Shown here one piece after another: positions 7,876-16,043 of a stretch of 32,024 nucleotides of DNA (positions are counted from its first letter, which is position 1; the number at the start of each line of letters is the position of its first letter). The notes under the pieces were generated by a model that searched no databases, was not told where the DNA came from, and saw nothing but the letters and a program-made list of their open reading frames with translations. Source of the DNA: Pseudomonas kitaguniensis (GTDB lineage Bacteria; Pseudomonadota; Gammaproteobacteria; Pseudomonadales; Pseudomonadaceae); assembly GCF_009296165.1 (NCBI RefSeq), contig NZ_VUAZ01000006.1:1-32024 (forward strand). The letters run 5' to 3'. Position numbers and translations under genes: made by a program.

Positions 7876-8259
7876 TCATATAAGGGGGCTGATATTCTTT
7901 TGCAGCAGGGTATCAATGACCTGATACAACTCTTTGTAGCGCAGCGGCTTGATGATGTAGGCATCGCACCCGGCCAGTCGGGTCTTTTCGCGGTCTTCCT
8001 TCATGGCCATGGCGGTCAGGGCGATCACCGGGATATGCGCGGTGTTCGGGTCTTGCTTGAGCAGTTGGGTGGCGGCCAGGCCGTCCATCCCGGGCAATTG
8101 AATATCCATCAGGATCAGTGCCGGTTGTTGCTCGCGAGCCAGGGTCAGGCCGGTTTCGGCATCTGCGGCCCATAGCACCGTGTGGCCCGCATTCTCCAGC
8201 AACAGGCGCGCCAGGCGCATGTTTGCCTGGTTGTCTTCGACGATCAGGATTTCGGCCAT
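7876..8259 (-). CDS. Single-domain response regulator
   Basis: A 127-residue stand-alone receiver of the CheY/DivK type. It has Glu8-Asp9, the phospho-acceptor Asp52 (LILMDIQLPGMDG), Thr82 and Lys104 (YIIKPL). I chose the ATG at 8259 because GGAGG lies five bases before it and the receiver fold begins exactly there (MAEILIVEDN). An upstream in-frame start would add an unrelated tail. The start lies inside the end of the kinase gene (16-base overlap), so translation is coupled. With no output domain, it probably relays phosphate between the kinase and the EAL regulator, or competes for it. Confidence 0.92.
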   Translation of the reverse strand: MAEILIVEDNQANMRLARLLLENAGHTVLWAADAETGLTLAREQQPALILMDIQLPGMDGLAATQLLKQDPNTAHIPVIALTAMAMKEDREKTRLAGCDAYIIKPLRYKELYQVIDTLLQKNISPLI

Positions 8260-9593
8260 ACAGCCTCCGGTGCACGGTGCAGCGGCAGCCACACCACAAA
8301 GCGAGTGCCCAAACCTGCGCGGCTGGCCACTGCAACGCTGCCGCCGTGTAGATCGGTCAGTTGCTTGACCATTGCCAAGCCAAGGCCTGTGCCTTCAAAT
8401 TTACGCGCCAGGCTGCTGTCGATCTGGCTGAACGCTTTGAACAGCTTGCTCATGTCGTCTTCGGCGATGCCGATGCCGGTGTCGCTGACACTCAGCTCCA
8501 GAAACTGCGTGTGTGCGCTGGGCTTCAGCGCGAAGCCGTGGGCGGGCCAGTCGCCGGGTGTTTTGCCGACCTGTTCGCGGCTGACTTCACGCACCGCCAG
8601 GGTCACGCTACTCCCGTGTTCACTGAACTTCACCGCATTGGCCAGCAGGTTATAGATGATTTGTTTGGTCTTGCGCAGGTCCAGTTCGAGGGTGCCGAAA
8701 TCGCGCTCGCTGTCGAGCTTCAACTGGATACGCTGCAGCGCGGCTTTTTCGCGCACAATCAACAAGCTGTTGGCCAGCAACCCGGCGAGCTCCACGGCCT
8801 CCAGCTCCAGGTCCATCATCCCGGCTTCAACCTTGGACAGGTCGAGAATATCGTTGATCAGCGACAGCAAGTGCTGGCCGCTGGTGAAGATGTCGCCGAT
8901 GTATTCGCGCTGCACCTCGCTCATGTCGCCGACCAAGCCATCCTTCAACGCCTCGGAGAAGCCAATCACCGCGTTCAGCGGCGTACGCAACTCGTGGGAC
9001 ATGGTGGCGAGGAACTCGGACTTCATGCGGTTGGCGTGCTCCAACTCCAGGTTCTTTTCTTCGAGTGCGCGTTCAAACCCTTTGCGCTCGGCTTCTTCCT
9101 GCTTGCGCGCGGTGTTGTCGGTGCCGATCAGCAGGTAGCCAATGATTGTGTCGTGGCGGTTGCGCAACGCGGTCACCGAGACCATGGCCGACAGGCGGCT
9201 GCCATCCTTGCGAATATAGGTCAGTTCGTAAATGTCTTCGATGCCGCGCGAGGCCTTGAACACCAGGGCTTCAAAGCCTGGGGTAATCGGTGTGTCGAGC
9301 TCCAGGCTGAGGGCGGCGGCGCGGGTAATCAGTTCGGCGGGGTCGGAAATATCGGCGGGGGTGATGCGGTTCAGTACGTCTTCAGCGGCATACCCGAGCA
9401 TACGTTCGGCGCCGACATTAAAGATCTGGATCACGCCTTTTTCGTCGGTGGCGATGCTGGAAAAATACGCGCTGTTGAAGATCGCGTCTTGCAGTGCGCC
9501 GGTCTTCAGCAGGGTCTTCTGCCGTTTGAACTCGACGATTTTTTCGGCCCGCGATTGCGGTTCGGGTGGTTGATCGGTGGGGCTTTTATCCAT
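8244..9593 (-). CDS. PAS-domain sensor histidine kinase
   Basis: A 449-residue cytoplasmic kinase without membrane segments. A PAS domain (about residues 35-165, with GVIQIFNVGAERMLGY and a PAC-like YELTYIRKDGSRL) is followed by a short coiled coil (165-190). The dimerisation domain contains the phospho-acceptor His200 (FLATMSHELRTPLNAVIGFSE). The ATPase domain has its N-box around Asn319 (NLLANAVKFS), DTGIGI (371-376) and GTGLGL (401-406). It is the first gene of a three-gene operon with two response regulators and has no receiver of its own. The signal is unknown; a soluble PAS kinase most often reads a cytoplasmic ligand or redox state. All catalytic boxes look intact. Confidence 0.93.
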   Translation of the reverse strand: MDKSPTDQPPEPQSRAEKIVEFKRQKTLLKTGALQDAIFNSAYFSSIATDEKGVIQIFNVGAERMLGYAAEDVLNRITPADISDPAELITRAAALSLELDTPITPGFEALVFKASRGIEDIYELTYIRKDGSRLSAMVSVTALRNRHDTIIGYLLIGTDNTARKQEEAERKGFERALEEKNLELEHANRMKSEFLATMSHELRTPLNAVIGFSEALKDGLVGDMSEVQREYIGDIFTSGQHLLSLINDILDLSKVEAGMMDLELEAVELAGLLANSLLIVREKAALQRIQLKLDSERDFGTLELDLRKTKQIIYNLLANAVKFSEHGSSVTLAVREVSREQVGKTPGDWPAHGFALKPSAHTQFLELSVSDTGIGIAEDDMSKLFKAFSQIDSSLARKFEGTGLGLAMVKQLTDLHGGSVAVASRAGLGTRFVVWLPLHRAPEAVWPKS

Positions 9594-9882
9594 CGCGGTA
9601 GCGTTCCGTGAACTACAGGCCCGCCATCATCAACATGCGATGGCGCAGAGCATACTCACAGAAGATCGCACAAAGGCGACGAGGAGGAGATGAGATTCTT
9701 TGACAATAGCAGAGATCATGGCGTTTTGAAGGCTCAACGTGCCGATTAACACCCCAAAAGCACTCAAATGGATATGTTTCGTCAGGACGGTACGCTGTTT
9801 GACCATACGATCAAGGCATCAGAGCGCCAAGCTCGGCAAAAAGCCTGTGAAACAGGCATATTTTGCATTTGCGTGAGGGGTG

Positions 9883-9899
9883 AAACGTTTAATCAAACG
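9883..9899. promoter_or_regulatory. Candidate second LacI-family operator
   Basis: AAACGTTT (9883-9890) is an 8-bp palindrome centred on CG, the usual centre of LacI-family operators. It overlaps CGTTT-AATC-AAACG (9886-9899), a 5-bp inverted repeat. It lies 28 bases before the main operator, within looping or cooperative distance. Weaker than the main site. Confidence 0.4.
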
Positions 9900-9910
9900 A
9901 TAAACGGCAC

Positions 9911-9926
9911 ACGCAAGCGCTTGCGT
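9911..9926. promoter_or_regulatory. Perfect 16-bp LacI-type operator
   Basis: ACGCAAGCGCTTGCGT is a perfect palindrome with a central CG step, the form of operators bound by LacI/GalR-family repressors. It lies 65 bases upstream of the ATPase start. The operon encodes its own LacI-family protein (13502-14497), so autoregulated repression relieved by the sugar is the natural reading. Binding is inferred from form and context. Confidence 0.75.
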
Positions 9927-9990
9927 AACGAAATGTATCTGCCTTAGAGTCGGCAGCACTCGACTACAAAAATAATAATTCCAGGAGCTC

Positions 9991-11526
9991 ATGATGAGCC
10001 TCGAACCCTTGCTTGAGATGCAGGGCATCAGCAAAACCTTCAACGGTTTGCGCGTGCTCAAAAATGTCGGCCTGAAGGTCTACCCCGGCGAAATCCACGC
10101 CTTGATGGGGGAGAACGGCGCCGGCAAATCGACCCTGATGAAAATCCTTTCCGGCGCTTACCAGGCCGACCCCGGCGGCGAAATCCGCATTGACGGCCAG
10201 CCCGTCGCCAGCTTCGACCCCGCCACCGCGAAAACCCTCGGCATTGCCGTGATCTATCAGGAACTCAGCCTGTGCCCGAACCTGAGCGTCGCTGAAAACA
10301 TCTACCTGGGCCGCGAACTGCGGCGTGGCTGGACCATCGACCGCAAGGGCATGCAAGCCGGTTGCGTGGAAGTGCTGCAACGCCTGGGCGCCGAGTTCAA
10401 ACCCGGCACAGCGGTCAGCAGCCTGTCGATTGCCGAGCGCCAGTTGGTCGAAATCGCCCGCGCCCTGCATGCCCACGCCCGAATCCTGGTGATGGACGAG
10501 CCCACCACGCCGCTGTCATCGCGTGAGACCGACCGCCTGTTTGCCCTGATCAAACAACTGCGCAGCCAGGGCTTGGCGATTATCTATATCAGCCACCGCA
10601 TGGCCGAGATCTATGAGTTGTCGGACCGCGTTTCAGTGCTGCGCGACGGCCAATACATCGGCGAACTGACGCGCGATGCGCTGTCGGCCGAGGTGTTGGT
10701 AAAAATGATGGTAGGCCGCGACCTTTCCGGTTTCTACAAGAAGGAACACGCCGCCTATAACCCCGGCAACGTGGTGATGCGCGTGCGCGACATGGCCGAT
10801 GGCAAACGCGTGCGCAACTGCAGCTTCGACCTGCACGTGGGCGAGGTGTTGGGCATCGCCGGGCTGGTTGGGGCAGGGCGCACGGAGCTGGCGCGGCTGA
10901 TCTTTGCCGCCGACCCGCGCACCTCGGGCACCCTTGAAGTGGTCGGCAAACACGTGACGCAACTGCGCACTCCGGCCGATGCGATTCGCGCAGGCGTGGT
11001 CTACCTCACCGAAGACCGTAAGGCCCAGGGCCTGTTCCTCGACATGAGCGTGGCTGACAACATCAATGTGTGCGCGTGCGTGCCGGATGCGCACGCCGGT
11101 GGTGTGCTGGATCGCGGCCATGCTGCGCAACGTTCGGATGACGCGATCAAGTCGCTGTCGATTCGGGTGGCGTCGGGCAAGGTCAATGTCGGCGCGTTGT
11201 CCGGCGGCAATCAACAAAAAGTGCTGTTGGCGCGGCTGCTGGAGGTCAAGCCGCATGTGCTGATCCTCGACGAACCGACGCGTGGCGTCGACATCGGCTC
11301 CAAGTCCGAGATTTATCGCATCATCAATCAACTGGCGCTGGCGGGTGTCGGCATCGTGGTGATCTCCAGCGAGCTGCCGGAAATCATCGGCACCTGCGAC
11401 CGTGTGCTGATCATGCGCGAAGGCCAGTTGGTGGCCGAAGTCGGCGGCGCCTCCGGCCAGGTAATTTCCCAAGAACGTATTATTGACCTCGCCACCGGTG
11501 GCGATCAGGTGGCTGCCCATGGCTGA
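9991..11526 (+). CDS. Sugar ABC transporter ATP-binding protein (RbsA-like)
   Basis: A 511-residue double ATPase of the ribose/galactose/xylose import class. The first half has a perfect Walker A (GENGAGKST, 40-48), signature [12 protein letters not shown] (145-156) and Walker B ILVMDE (165-170). The second half has the degenerate Walker A normal for this class ([11 protein letters not shown], near 290), then LSGGNQQK and [17 protein letters not shown]. An oddity is DEPTTPLS where most relatives have DEPTAALS. A good ribosome site (CCAGGAG) precedes two tandem ATGs at 9991 and 9994; either could be used. It leads a five-gene operon and overlaps the permease start by eight bases. It powers import through the permease at the inner membrane. 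Confidence 0.93.
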   Translation: MMSLEPLLEMQGISKTFNGLRVLKNVGLKVYPGEIHALMGENGAGKSTLMKILSGAYQADPGGEIRIDGQPVASFDPATAKTLGIAVIYQELSLCPNLSVAENIYLGRELRRGWTIDRKGMQAGCVEVLQRLGAEFKPGTAVSSLSIAERQLVEIARALHAHARILVMDEPTTPLSSRETDRLFALIKQLRSQGLAIIYISHRMAEIYELSDRVSVLRDGQYIGELTRDALSAEVLVKMMVGRDLSGFYKKEHAAYNPGNVVMRVRDMADGKRVRNCSFDLHVGEVLGIAGLVGAGRTELARLIFAADPRTSGTLEVVGKHVTQLRTPADAIRAGVVYLTEDRKAQGLFLDMSVADNINVCACVPDAHAGGVLDRGHAAQRSDDAIKSLSIRVASGKVNVGALSGGNQQKVLLARLLEVKPHVLILDEPTRGVDIGSKSEIYRIINQLALAGVGIVVISSELPEIIGTCDRVLIMREGQLVAEVGGASGQVISQERIIDLATGGDQVAAHG

Positions 11527-12511
11527 TTCAAACAACAACACGCTGACTGTTGCGCCGATTGGCAAAGCTGAGCGTATCCGCGAGTTGATGCGCACGGTCG
11601 GCATGTTGCCGGTGCTGGTGCTGTTACTGGTGGGGTTTGCGCTGGCCAGTGAAAACTTTTTGACCGTGCAAAACCTCTCGATCATCACCCAACAGGCCTC
11701 GGTCAACGTGGTACTCGCGGCGGGCATGACCTTTGTGATCCTCACGGCGGGCATTGACCTGTCGGTCGGCGCGATTCTCGCCGCGTCCGCCGTGGTCGCG
11801 TTGCAGGCCTCAATGTCGCCGCAGTTCGGCATGTTCGGAATCGCCGCCGGGATCGGCTTCGGCCTGTTGCTGGGGCTGGTCAACGGCGGGCTGATCGCGT
11901 TCATGCGCCTGCCGCCGTTTATCGTGACGCTCGGCGCGCTGACCGCCATGCGTGGCCTCGCGCGATTGCTGGCGGATGACAAAACCGTGTTCAACCCCGA
12001 CCTGCCGTTCGCCTTTATCGGCAATGACTCGATCCTCGGCGTGCCATGGCTGGTGGTGATCGCCGTGGCGGTGGTGGCACTGTCATGGTTCATCCTGCGG
12101 CGCACGGTCATGGGCGTGCAGATTTACTCGGTGGGCGGCAACCCGGAGGCGGCGCGGCTGTCGGGGATCAAGGTGTGGAAGGTGCTGCTGTTCGTCTACG
12201 CCATGTCCGGCGCCCTGGCCGGGCTCGGTGCGGTGATGAGCGCCTCACGCCTGTTCGCCGCCAACGGCCTGCAACTCGGCCAATCGTACGAGCTGGACGC
12301 GATTGCCGCGGTGATCCTCGGCGGCACCAGTTTTACCGGCGGCGTCGGCACCATTGGCGGCACGCTGATCGGCGCGCTGATTATCGCTGTGCTCACCAAC
12401 GGCCTGGTGCTGCTGGGGGTTTCGGACATCTGGCAGTACATCATCAAGGGCATTGTGATCATCGGCGCGGTGGCGCTGGATCGCTATCGCCAGTCCGGCG
12501 CCCGCACCTGA
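11519..12511 (+). CDS. Sugar ABC transporter permease (RbsC-like)
   Basis: A 330-residue inner-membrane protein with eight to ten hydrophobic segments. It shows the family motifs [37 protein letters not shown] and [15 protein letters not shown], the last being the loop that contacts the ATPase. The frame is open upstream, but the ATG at 11519 (MADSNNN) overlaps the ATPase stop by eight bases, the usual coupled arrangement, and gives the normal length. It likely forms a homodimeric channel for the sugar delivered by the binding protein encoded next. The family is certain; the sugar is not readable from the sequence. Confidence 0.93.
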   Translation: MADSNNNTLTVAPIGKAERIRELMRTVGMLPVLVLLLVGFALASENFLTVQNLSIITQQASVNVVLAAGMTFVILTAGIDLSVGAILAASAVVALQASMSPQFGMFGIAAGIGFGLLLGLVNGGLIAFMRLPPFIVTLGALTAMRGLARLLADDKTVFNPDLPFAFIGNDSILGVPWLVVIAVAVVALSWFILRRTVMGVQIYSVGGNPEAARLSGIKVWKVLLFVYAMSGALAGLGAVMSASRLFAANGLQLGQSYELDAIAAVILGGTSFTGGVGTIGGTLIGALIIAVLTNGLVLLGVSDIWQYIIKGIVIIGAVALDRYRQSGART

Positions 12512-12545
12512 TTTCACTAAAACAACAATCACAAGAGAGACCCAC

Positions 12546-13478
12546 ATGAACTTCAAACGCCTGTTTCCCGTTATTGCCCTGGCTGCCTTGGTCGCCCAAA
12601 GCGCAGAGGCCCGCGAACTTAAAGCCGTGGGCATCAGCATGGGTTCGCTCGGCAACCCTTATTTCGTGACGTTGGCCGACGGCGCCACGGCGCGCGCCAA
12701 AGAGCTGAACCCCAACGTCAAGGTGACGTCGGTGTCGGCGGACTATGACCTGAGTAAACAATTTTCGCAGATCGACAACTTCATCTCGTCCAAGGTCGAT
12801 TTGATCCTGATCAACGCCGTCGACCCGTCGGCGATGGCCTCGGCGATCAAAAAAGCGCGGGACGCCGGTATCGTCGTGGTGGCCGTGGATGTGGACGCCA
12901 AAGGCGTCAACGCGACCGTGCAAACCGACAACGTCGAAGCCGGCAAGCTGGCTTGCCAGTACCTGGTGGACAAGCTCTCGGGCAAGGGCAACGTAATCAT
13001 CCAGAACGGCCCGCAAGTCACTGCGGTGACTGACCGTGTCAAAGGCTGCAAAGCGGCGCTGGCCACTGCGCCGGAGATCAAGGTGCTGTCCGATGACCAG
13101 GACGGCAAAGGCTCGCGCGAAGGCGGCTTGAACGTGATGCAGGGTTACCTGACACGCTTCCCGAAAATCGACGGCTTGTTTGCGATCAACGACCCGCAAG
13201 CCATCGGCAGCGACCTGGCGGCCAAGCAGCTTAAGCGCAGTGGCATCATCATCACCTCGGTGGACGGTGCGCCAGACATCGAGAACGCACTGAAAACCGA
13301 CACGCAGATTCAGGCGTCTGCCAGCCAGGACCCGTGGGCCATGGCGCAAACTGCGGTGAATGTCGGCAATGACCTCCTCAACGACAAGGCCCCGGCCGAA
13401 GCGGTGACCCTGCTCACGCCAAAACTGATTACCCGCGACACCATCGGCAACTACAGCGGCTGGTCGAGCAAGCATTGA
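12546..13478 (+). CDS. Periplasmic sugar-binding protein (RbsB-like)
   Basis: A 310-residue type 1 periplasmic binding protein. A signal peptide (FKRLFPVIALAALVAQSAEA, about residues 3-22) precedes the mature part, which starts near RELKAVGISMGSLGNPYF. Typical features are the SQIDNFISSKVDLILINAVDP segment, the NVEAGKLACQYL helix after the hinge, and LFAINDPQAIG. It captures the sugar and presents it to the permease. The 34-base gap after the permease holds an AAGAGAGA ribosome site. The binding protein lies third in the operon rather than first. The substrate is unknown; the downstream xylulokinase points to a pentose, pentulose or pentitol. Confidence 0.9.
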   Translation: MNFKRLFPVIALAALVAQSAEARELKAVGISMGSLGNPYFVTLADGATARAKELNPNVKVTSVSADYDLSKQFSQIDNFISSKVDLILINAVDPSAMASAIKKARDAGIVVVAVDVDAKGVNATVQTDNVEAGKLACQYLVDKLSGKGNVIIQNGPQVTAVTDRVKGCKAALATAPEIKVLSDDQDGKGSREGGLNVMQGYLTRFPKIDGLFAINDPQAIGSDLAAKQLKRSGIIITSVDGAPDIENALKTDTQIQASASQDPWAMAQTAVNVGNDLLNDKAPAEAVTLLTPKLITRDTIGNYSGWSSKH

Positions 13479-13501
13479 TTGATTGACGTAAAGAGGGGCG
13501 C

Positions 13502-14497
13502 GTGGTGGTGACCATGGATGACGTGGCAAGCAGGGCGGGCGTGTCCACGTCGACCGTGTCCCACGTGTTGAATGGCACCCGCAAGGTCAGCCCGGCGACG
13601 GTGCTGGCCGTGCAGCAAGCCATTGCGCAGTTGGGGTATGTGCCCAATACGCTGGCGCGCTCGTTGGCGCGGTCGAGCACCAATACGATCGGTGTGGCGA
13701 TCTCGTCGCTGTCCAACCACTACTTCAGTGAAACCGTGCACGCGATTGAAACCGAGTGCGCCCGGCACGGCTTCATGATGCTGTTTGTCGATACCCACGA
13801 CGACCCGGCGCAAGAACTTCGCGTAATCACCGCCCTGCATCATCGGCGTGTTGACGGGATTTTACTGGCACCGGCAGCCGGTTCCATCGCGTTGGCGTAT
13901 TTGCAGGCCAACCAGATTCCGGGGGTGCTGGTAGACCGCATGCTGGACGCGCCGTTTGATCAGGTTGGGGTGGAGAACACCGCGTCCACCCACGCCCTGG
14001 TCACGCACCTGGTTGAACACGGGCACCGGCGTATCGGCTTTATTGCCGGGCGCGCGGGGTTGGGCACGACCGATGAGCGCGTAGCGGGTTATCGGCAGGC
14101 GTTGCAGGCGGCGGGGCTGGCGTTTGACCCGCAACTGCTGGTCAACGGCGGTTCCAACAGCCAACCGGCGCGCGCGGCCACTGAGCAGTTGCTGGCCTTG
14201 AGCGAACCGCCGACGGCGATCATGGCGGGCAACAACATGATGACCCTCGGCGCTATGCATGCGCTGCGTGACGCACATCTGGATGTGCCGGGGGACATGG
14301 CATTGGTCGGTTTTGACGATTTTGACTGGGCGGATTTTTTCGTGCCGCGCCTGACTTTGATCGCCCAGCCGGTCAAGCAACTCGGCGCGCGCGCGGTGCA
14401 ACTGTTGCTGCAACGCATGGCGTCGCCCGACGCTCCCGTTCAACGTGTGCGCCTGGCGCCCAGCGTGCAGTATCGAAATTCATGTGGCTGCAGCTGA
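13502..14497 (+). CDS. LacI-family transcriptional regulator of the sugar operon
   Basis: A 331-residue repressor. Residues 4-25 form the LacI helix-turn-helix (TMDDVASRAGVSTSTVSHVLNG), followed by the hinge helix region (PNTLARSLARSSTNTIGV) and a sugar-binding core with GHRRIGFIAG and ALVGFDDFDWADFF. The start is uncertain among GTG codons at 13502, 13505 and 13508 and an ATG at 13514; AGAGGGG at 13492-13498 favours 13505 or 13508. It sits 23 bases after the binding-protein gene and 15 before the kinase gene, so it is inside the operon it probably controls, through the palindrome at 9911-9926. The effector is presumably the transported sugar or its phosphate. Confidence 0.9.
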   Translation: MVVTMDDVASRAGVSTSTVSHVLNGTRKVSPATVLAVQQAIAQLGYVPNTLARSLARSSTNTIGVAISSLSNHYFSETVHAIETECARHGFMMLFVDTHDDPAQELRVITALHHRRVDGILLAPAAGSIALAYLQANQIPGVLVDRMLDAPFDQVGVENTASTHALVTHLVEHGHRRIGFIAGRAGLGTTDERVAGYRQALQAAGLAFDPQLLVNGGSNSQPARAATEQLLALSEPPTAIMAGNNMMTLGAMHALRDAHLDVPGDMALVGFDDFDWADFFVPRLTLIAQPVKQLGARAVQLLLQRMASPDAPVQRVRLAPSVQYRNSCGCS

Positions 14498-14512
14498 TTG
14501 GAATAACCGCGT

Positions 14513-15982
14513 ATGAACAGTCCCGTTTCTCTTGGCATCGACCTCGGCACCTCAGAACTCAAGGCGATCCTGATGGACGCCAGCGGCGCCGTGCTGGCGC
14601 ACGCCGGTGTGCGTTTGAGCGTCTCCCGGCGTCACAGCGGCTGGTCTGAACAGGCGCCCGAAGCGTGGTGGCAGGCCTGTTTGCAGGCACTTGATGAGTT
14701 GCGCGCGCACCCAGCGTTTGCGCGCGTGGCGTGCATCGGCCTGTCGGGGCAAATGCACGGCGCGGTGCTGCTCGGCGCGGATGACCGCGTGCTGTACCCG
14801 GCGATTCTCTGGGATGATTCGCGCGCGGCTGGCTGCGCCGAACAGCTCGGGCCAGGCTTTGCCGAGGTCACCGGCAGCTTGCCGATGGCCGGGCTCACGG
14901 CGCCCAAACTGCTCTGGCTGCAACAGCATGCGCCTGAGGTATTCGAGGCGATTGACTGCGTGTTGTCGCCCAAGGATTACCTGCGTTTGCGCTTGAGCGG
15001 TGAACGCATCAGCGAGATGTCGGACGCCGCCGGCACGCTGTGGCTGGATGTGGCGCAGCGTCAATGGTTTGCCCCGATGTTGCACGCCACAGGCCTTGTG
15101 CCGGCGCAGATGCCACGGCTGGTCGAAGGCGGCGAAGTGAGTGCCTGTGTCACGGCGGCGATGGCGGCGCAATTGGGCTTGGCGCCTGGCGTGGTGATCG
15201 CCGGCGGCGGCGGCGACAACCCGGTGGCGGCCGTCGGTATCGGCGCGATCAACGCCGGTGATGCGTTGATTACCCTCGGCACCAGCGCGGCGATTGTCGC
15301 GATCACCGACCATGCCGCAGGCAACCCCGCCAGCGCCGTGCACAGCTTCTGCCACGCGCTGCCAAACCGCTGGTACACCATGGGCGCGCTGTTGGCCGGC
15401 GCCAGTTGCTTGCGCTGGGTCACGCAATTGACCGGCACGCCGGATGAGCAAACCTTGTTGGTCCATGTGCAGGCGCAGTTGCCAATGGGTGCGCCGGTGC
15501 CGCTGAACACGCCGCTGTTTCTGCCTTACCTCGCCGGTGAACGCACGCCGCATAACGACCCGTTGCTGCGCGGTGGGTTTATGAACCTGGGCCACGACTG
15601 CACCCCGGCAATGCTCGGTTATGCGGTGATGGAAGGCGTGAGTTTTGGCTTGCTGGATGCTTTAAACGCGGTGCAAACGGCAGGTGCCAACGTCGGTGCC
15701 TGTGCGCTGGTCGGCGGCGGGGCACGCAGCGAGTATTGGGCGCAATTGCTGGCAAATATCCTGCAGCGAGAGGTTTTCACCTTGCACGGCAGTGAGCTTA
15801 GCGCGTGTATCGGCGCGGCGAAGCTGGGGTTTATGGCGATCGGGCAGGGCGCGCAACTGCTGGAAACCGGTATGCCGGTCAAGACGCGTTACCTGCCAGA
15901 CCTGCGACAACAGCCGGTGCTGGCGGCGCGTTATCGCAAGTTTCAGGGGTTGCTGAGCGCGGCCAAAGCGCTGCAAGACTGA
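14513..15982 (+). CDS. xylB: Xylulokinase (FGGY family)
   Basis: A 489-residue FGGY kinase. The phosphate-binding DLGTSELKA (10-18) opens the ATPase fold. GLSGQMHG (76-83) carries the Met-His-Gly that marks D-xylulose kinases. The catalytic base is Asp235 in GGGGDNPVAAVG, and PYLAGERTPHNDP and ALVGGGARSEYW follow as in XylB. It phosphorylates D-xylulose to D-xylulose 5-phosphate for the pentose phosphate pathway. As the last gene of the uptake operon it links import to central metabolism. No xylose isomerase or polyol dehydrogenase lies beside it, so either the imported sugar is already a ketopentose or the converting enzyme is encoded elsewhere. Length and motifs are complete. Confidence 0.92.
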   Translation: MNSPVSLGIDLGTSELKAILMDASGAVLAHAGVRLSVSRRHSGWSEQAPEAWWQACLQALDELRAHPAFARVACIGLSGQMHGAVLLGADDRVLYPAILWDDSRAAGCAEQLGPGFAEVTGSLPMAGLTAPKLLWLQQHAPEVFEAIDCVLSPKDYLRLRLSGERISEMSDAAGTLWLDVAQRQWFAPMLHATGLVPAQMPRLVEGGEVSACVTAAMAAQLGLAPGVVIAGGGGDNPVAAVGIGAINAGDALITLGTSAAIVAITDHAAGNPASAVHSFCHALPNRWYTMGALLAGASCLRWVTQLTGTPDEQTLLVHVQAQLPMGAPVPLNTPLFLPYLAGERTPHNDPLLRGGFMNLGHDCTPAMLGYAVMEGVSFGLLDALNAVQTAGANVGACALVGGGARSEYWAQLLANILQREVFTLHGSELSACIGAAKLGFMAIGQGAQLLETGMPVKTRYLPDLRQQPVLAARYRKFQGLLSAAKALQD

Positions 15983-16001
15983 CCATTCAGGGTGTGTGAA
16001 T

Positions 16002-16017
16002 AGGGGCAGGCGCCCCT
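16002..16017. terminator. Short hairpin between converging xylB and MCP genes
   Basis: AGGGGC (16002-16007), a four-base loop and GCCCCT (16012-16017) form a GC-rich 6-bp stem 20 bases after the xylB stop, followed by TGGTTCCTT. The T-run is weak, so it is only a plausible terminator for the sugar operon. Confidence 0.4.
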
Positions 16018-16043
16018 GGTTCCTTGGCGAAGTGGGCGTGTTG

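Larger units (their letters stand above)
9594..9990. other. Divergent control region between kinase operon and sugar operon
   Basis: A 397-base gap between two divergent operons. The right end holds two LacI-type palindromes (9883-9899 and 9911-9926) and an AAAATAATAATT stretch just before the ribosome site of the ATPase gene. A small hairpin, GCCTGT-GAA-ACAGGC (9843-9857) followed by ATATTTT, could end transcripts arriving from the left. The left end must carry the kinase promoter; I see no clear boxes there. No convincing gene lies in the gap. Confidence 0.6.

Noticed and set aside
8361..9611. A 416-codon plus-strand frame opposite the histidine kinase
   Set aside because: It is antisense to a gene with all kinase boxes intact and shows no motif of its own.
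9843..9857. GCCTGT-GAA-ACAGGC as a strong terminator
   Set aside because: The 6-bp stem is short, the T-run is interrupted, and no gene on the plus strand ends just before it.
9768..9947. A 59-codon plus-strand frame (MDMFRQDGTLFDHTIKASER and on) in the gap before the sugar operon
   Set aside because: It lacks a ribosome site and runs straight through both LacI-type palindromes, so the DNA is better explained as control sequence.
10633..12111. A 492-codon minus-strand frame across the ATPase and permease genes
   Set aside because: It crosses the boundary of two certain genes on the other strand and lacks any domain.
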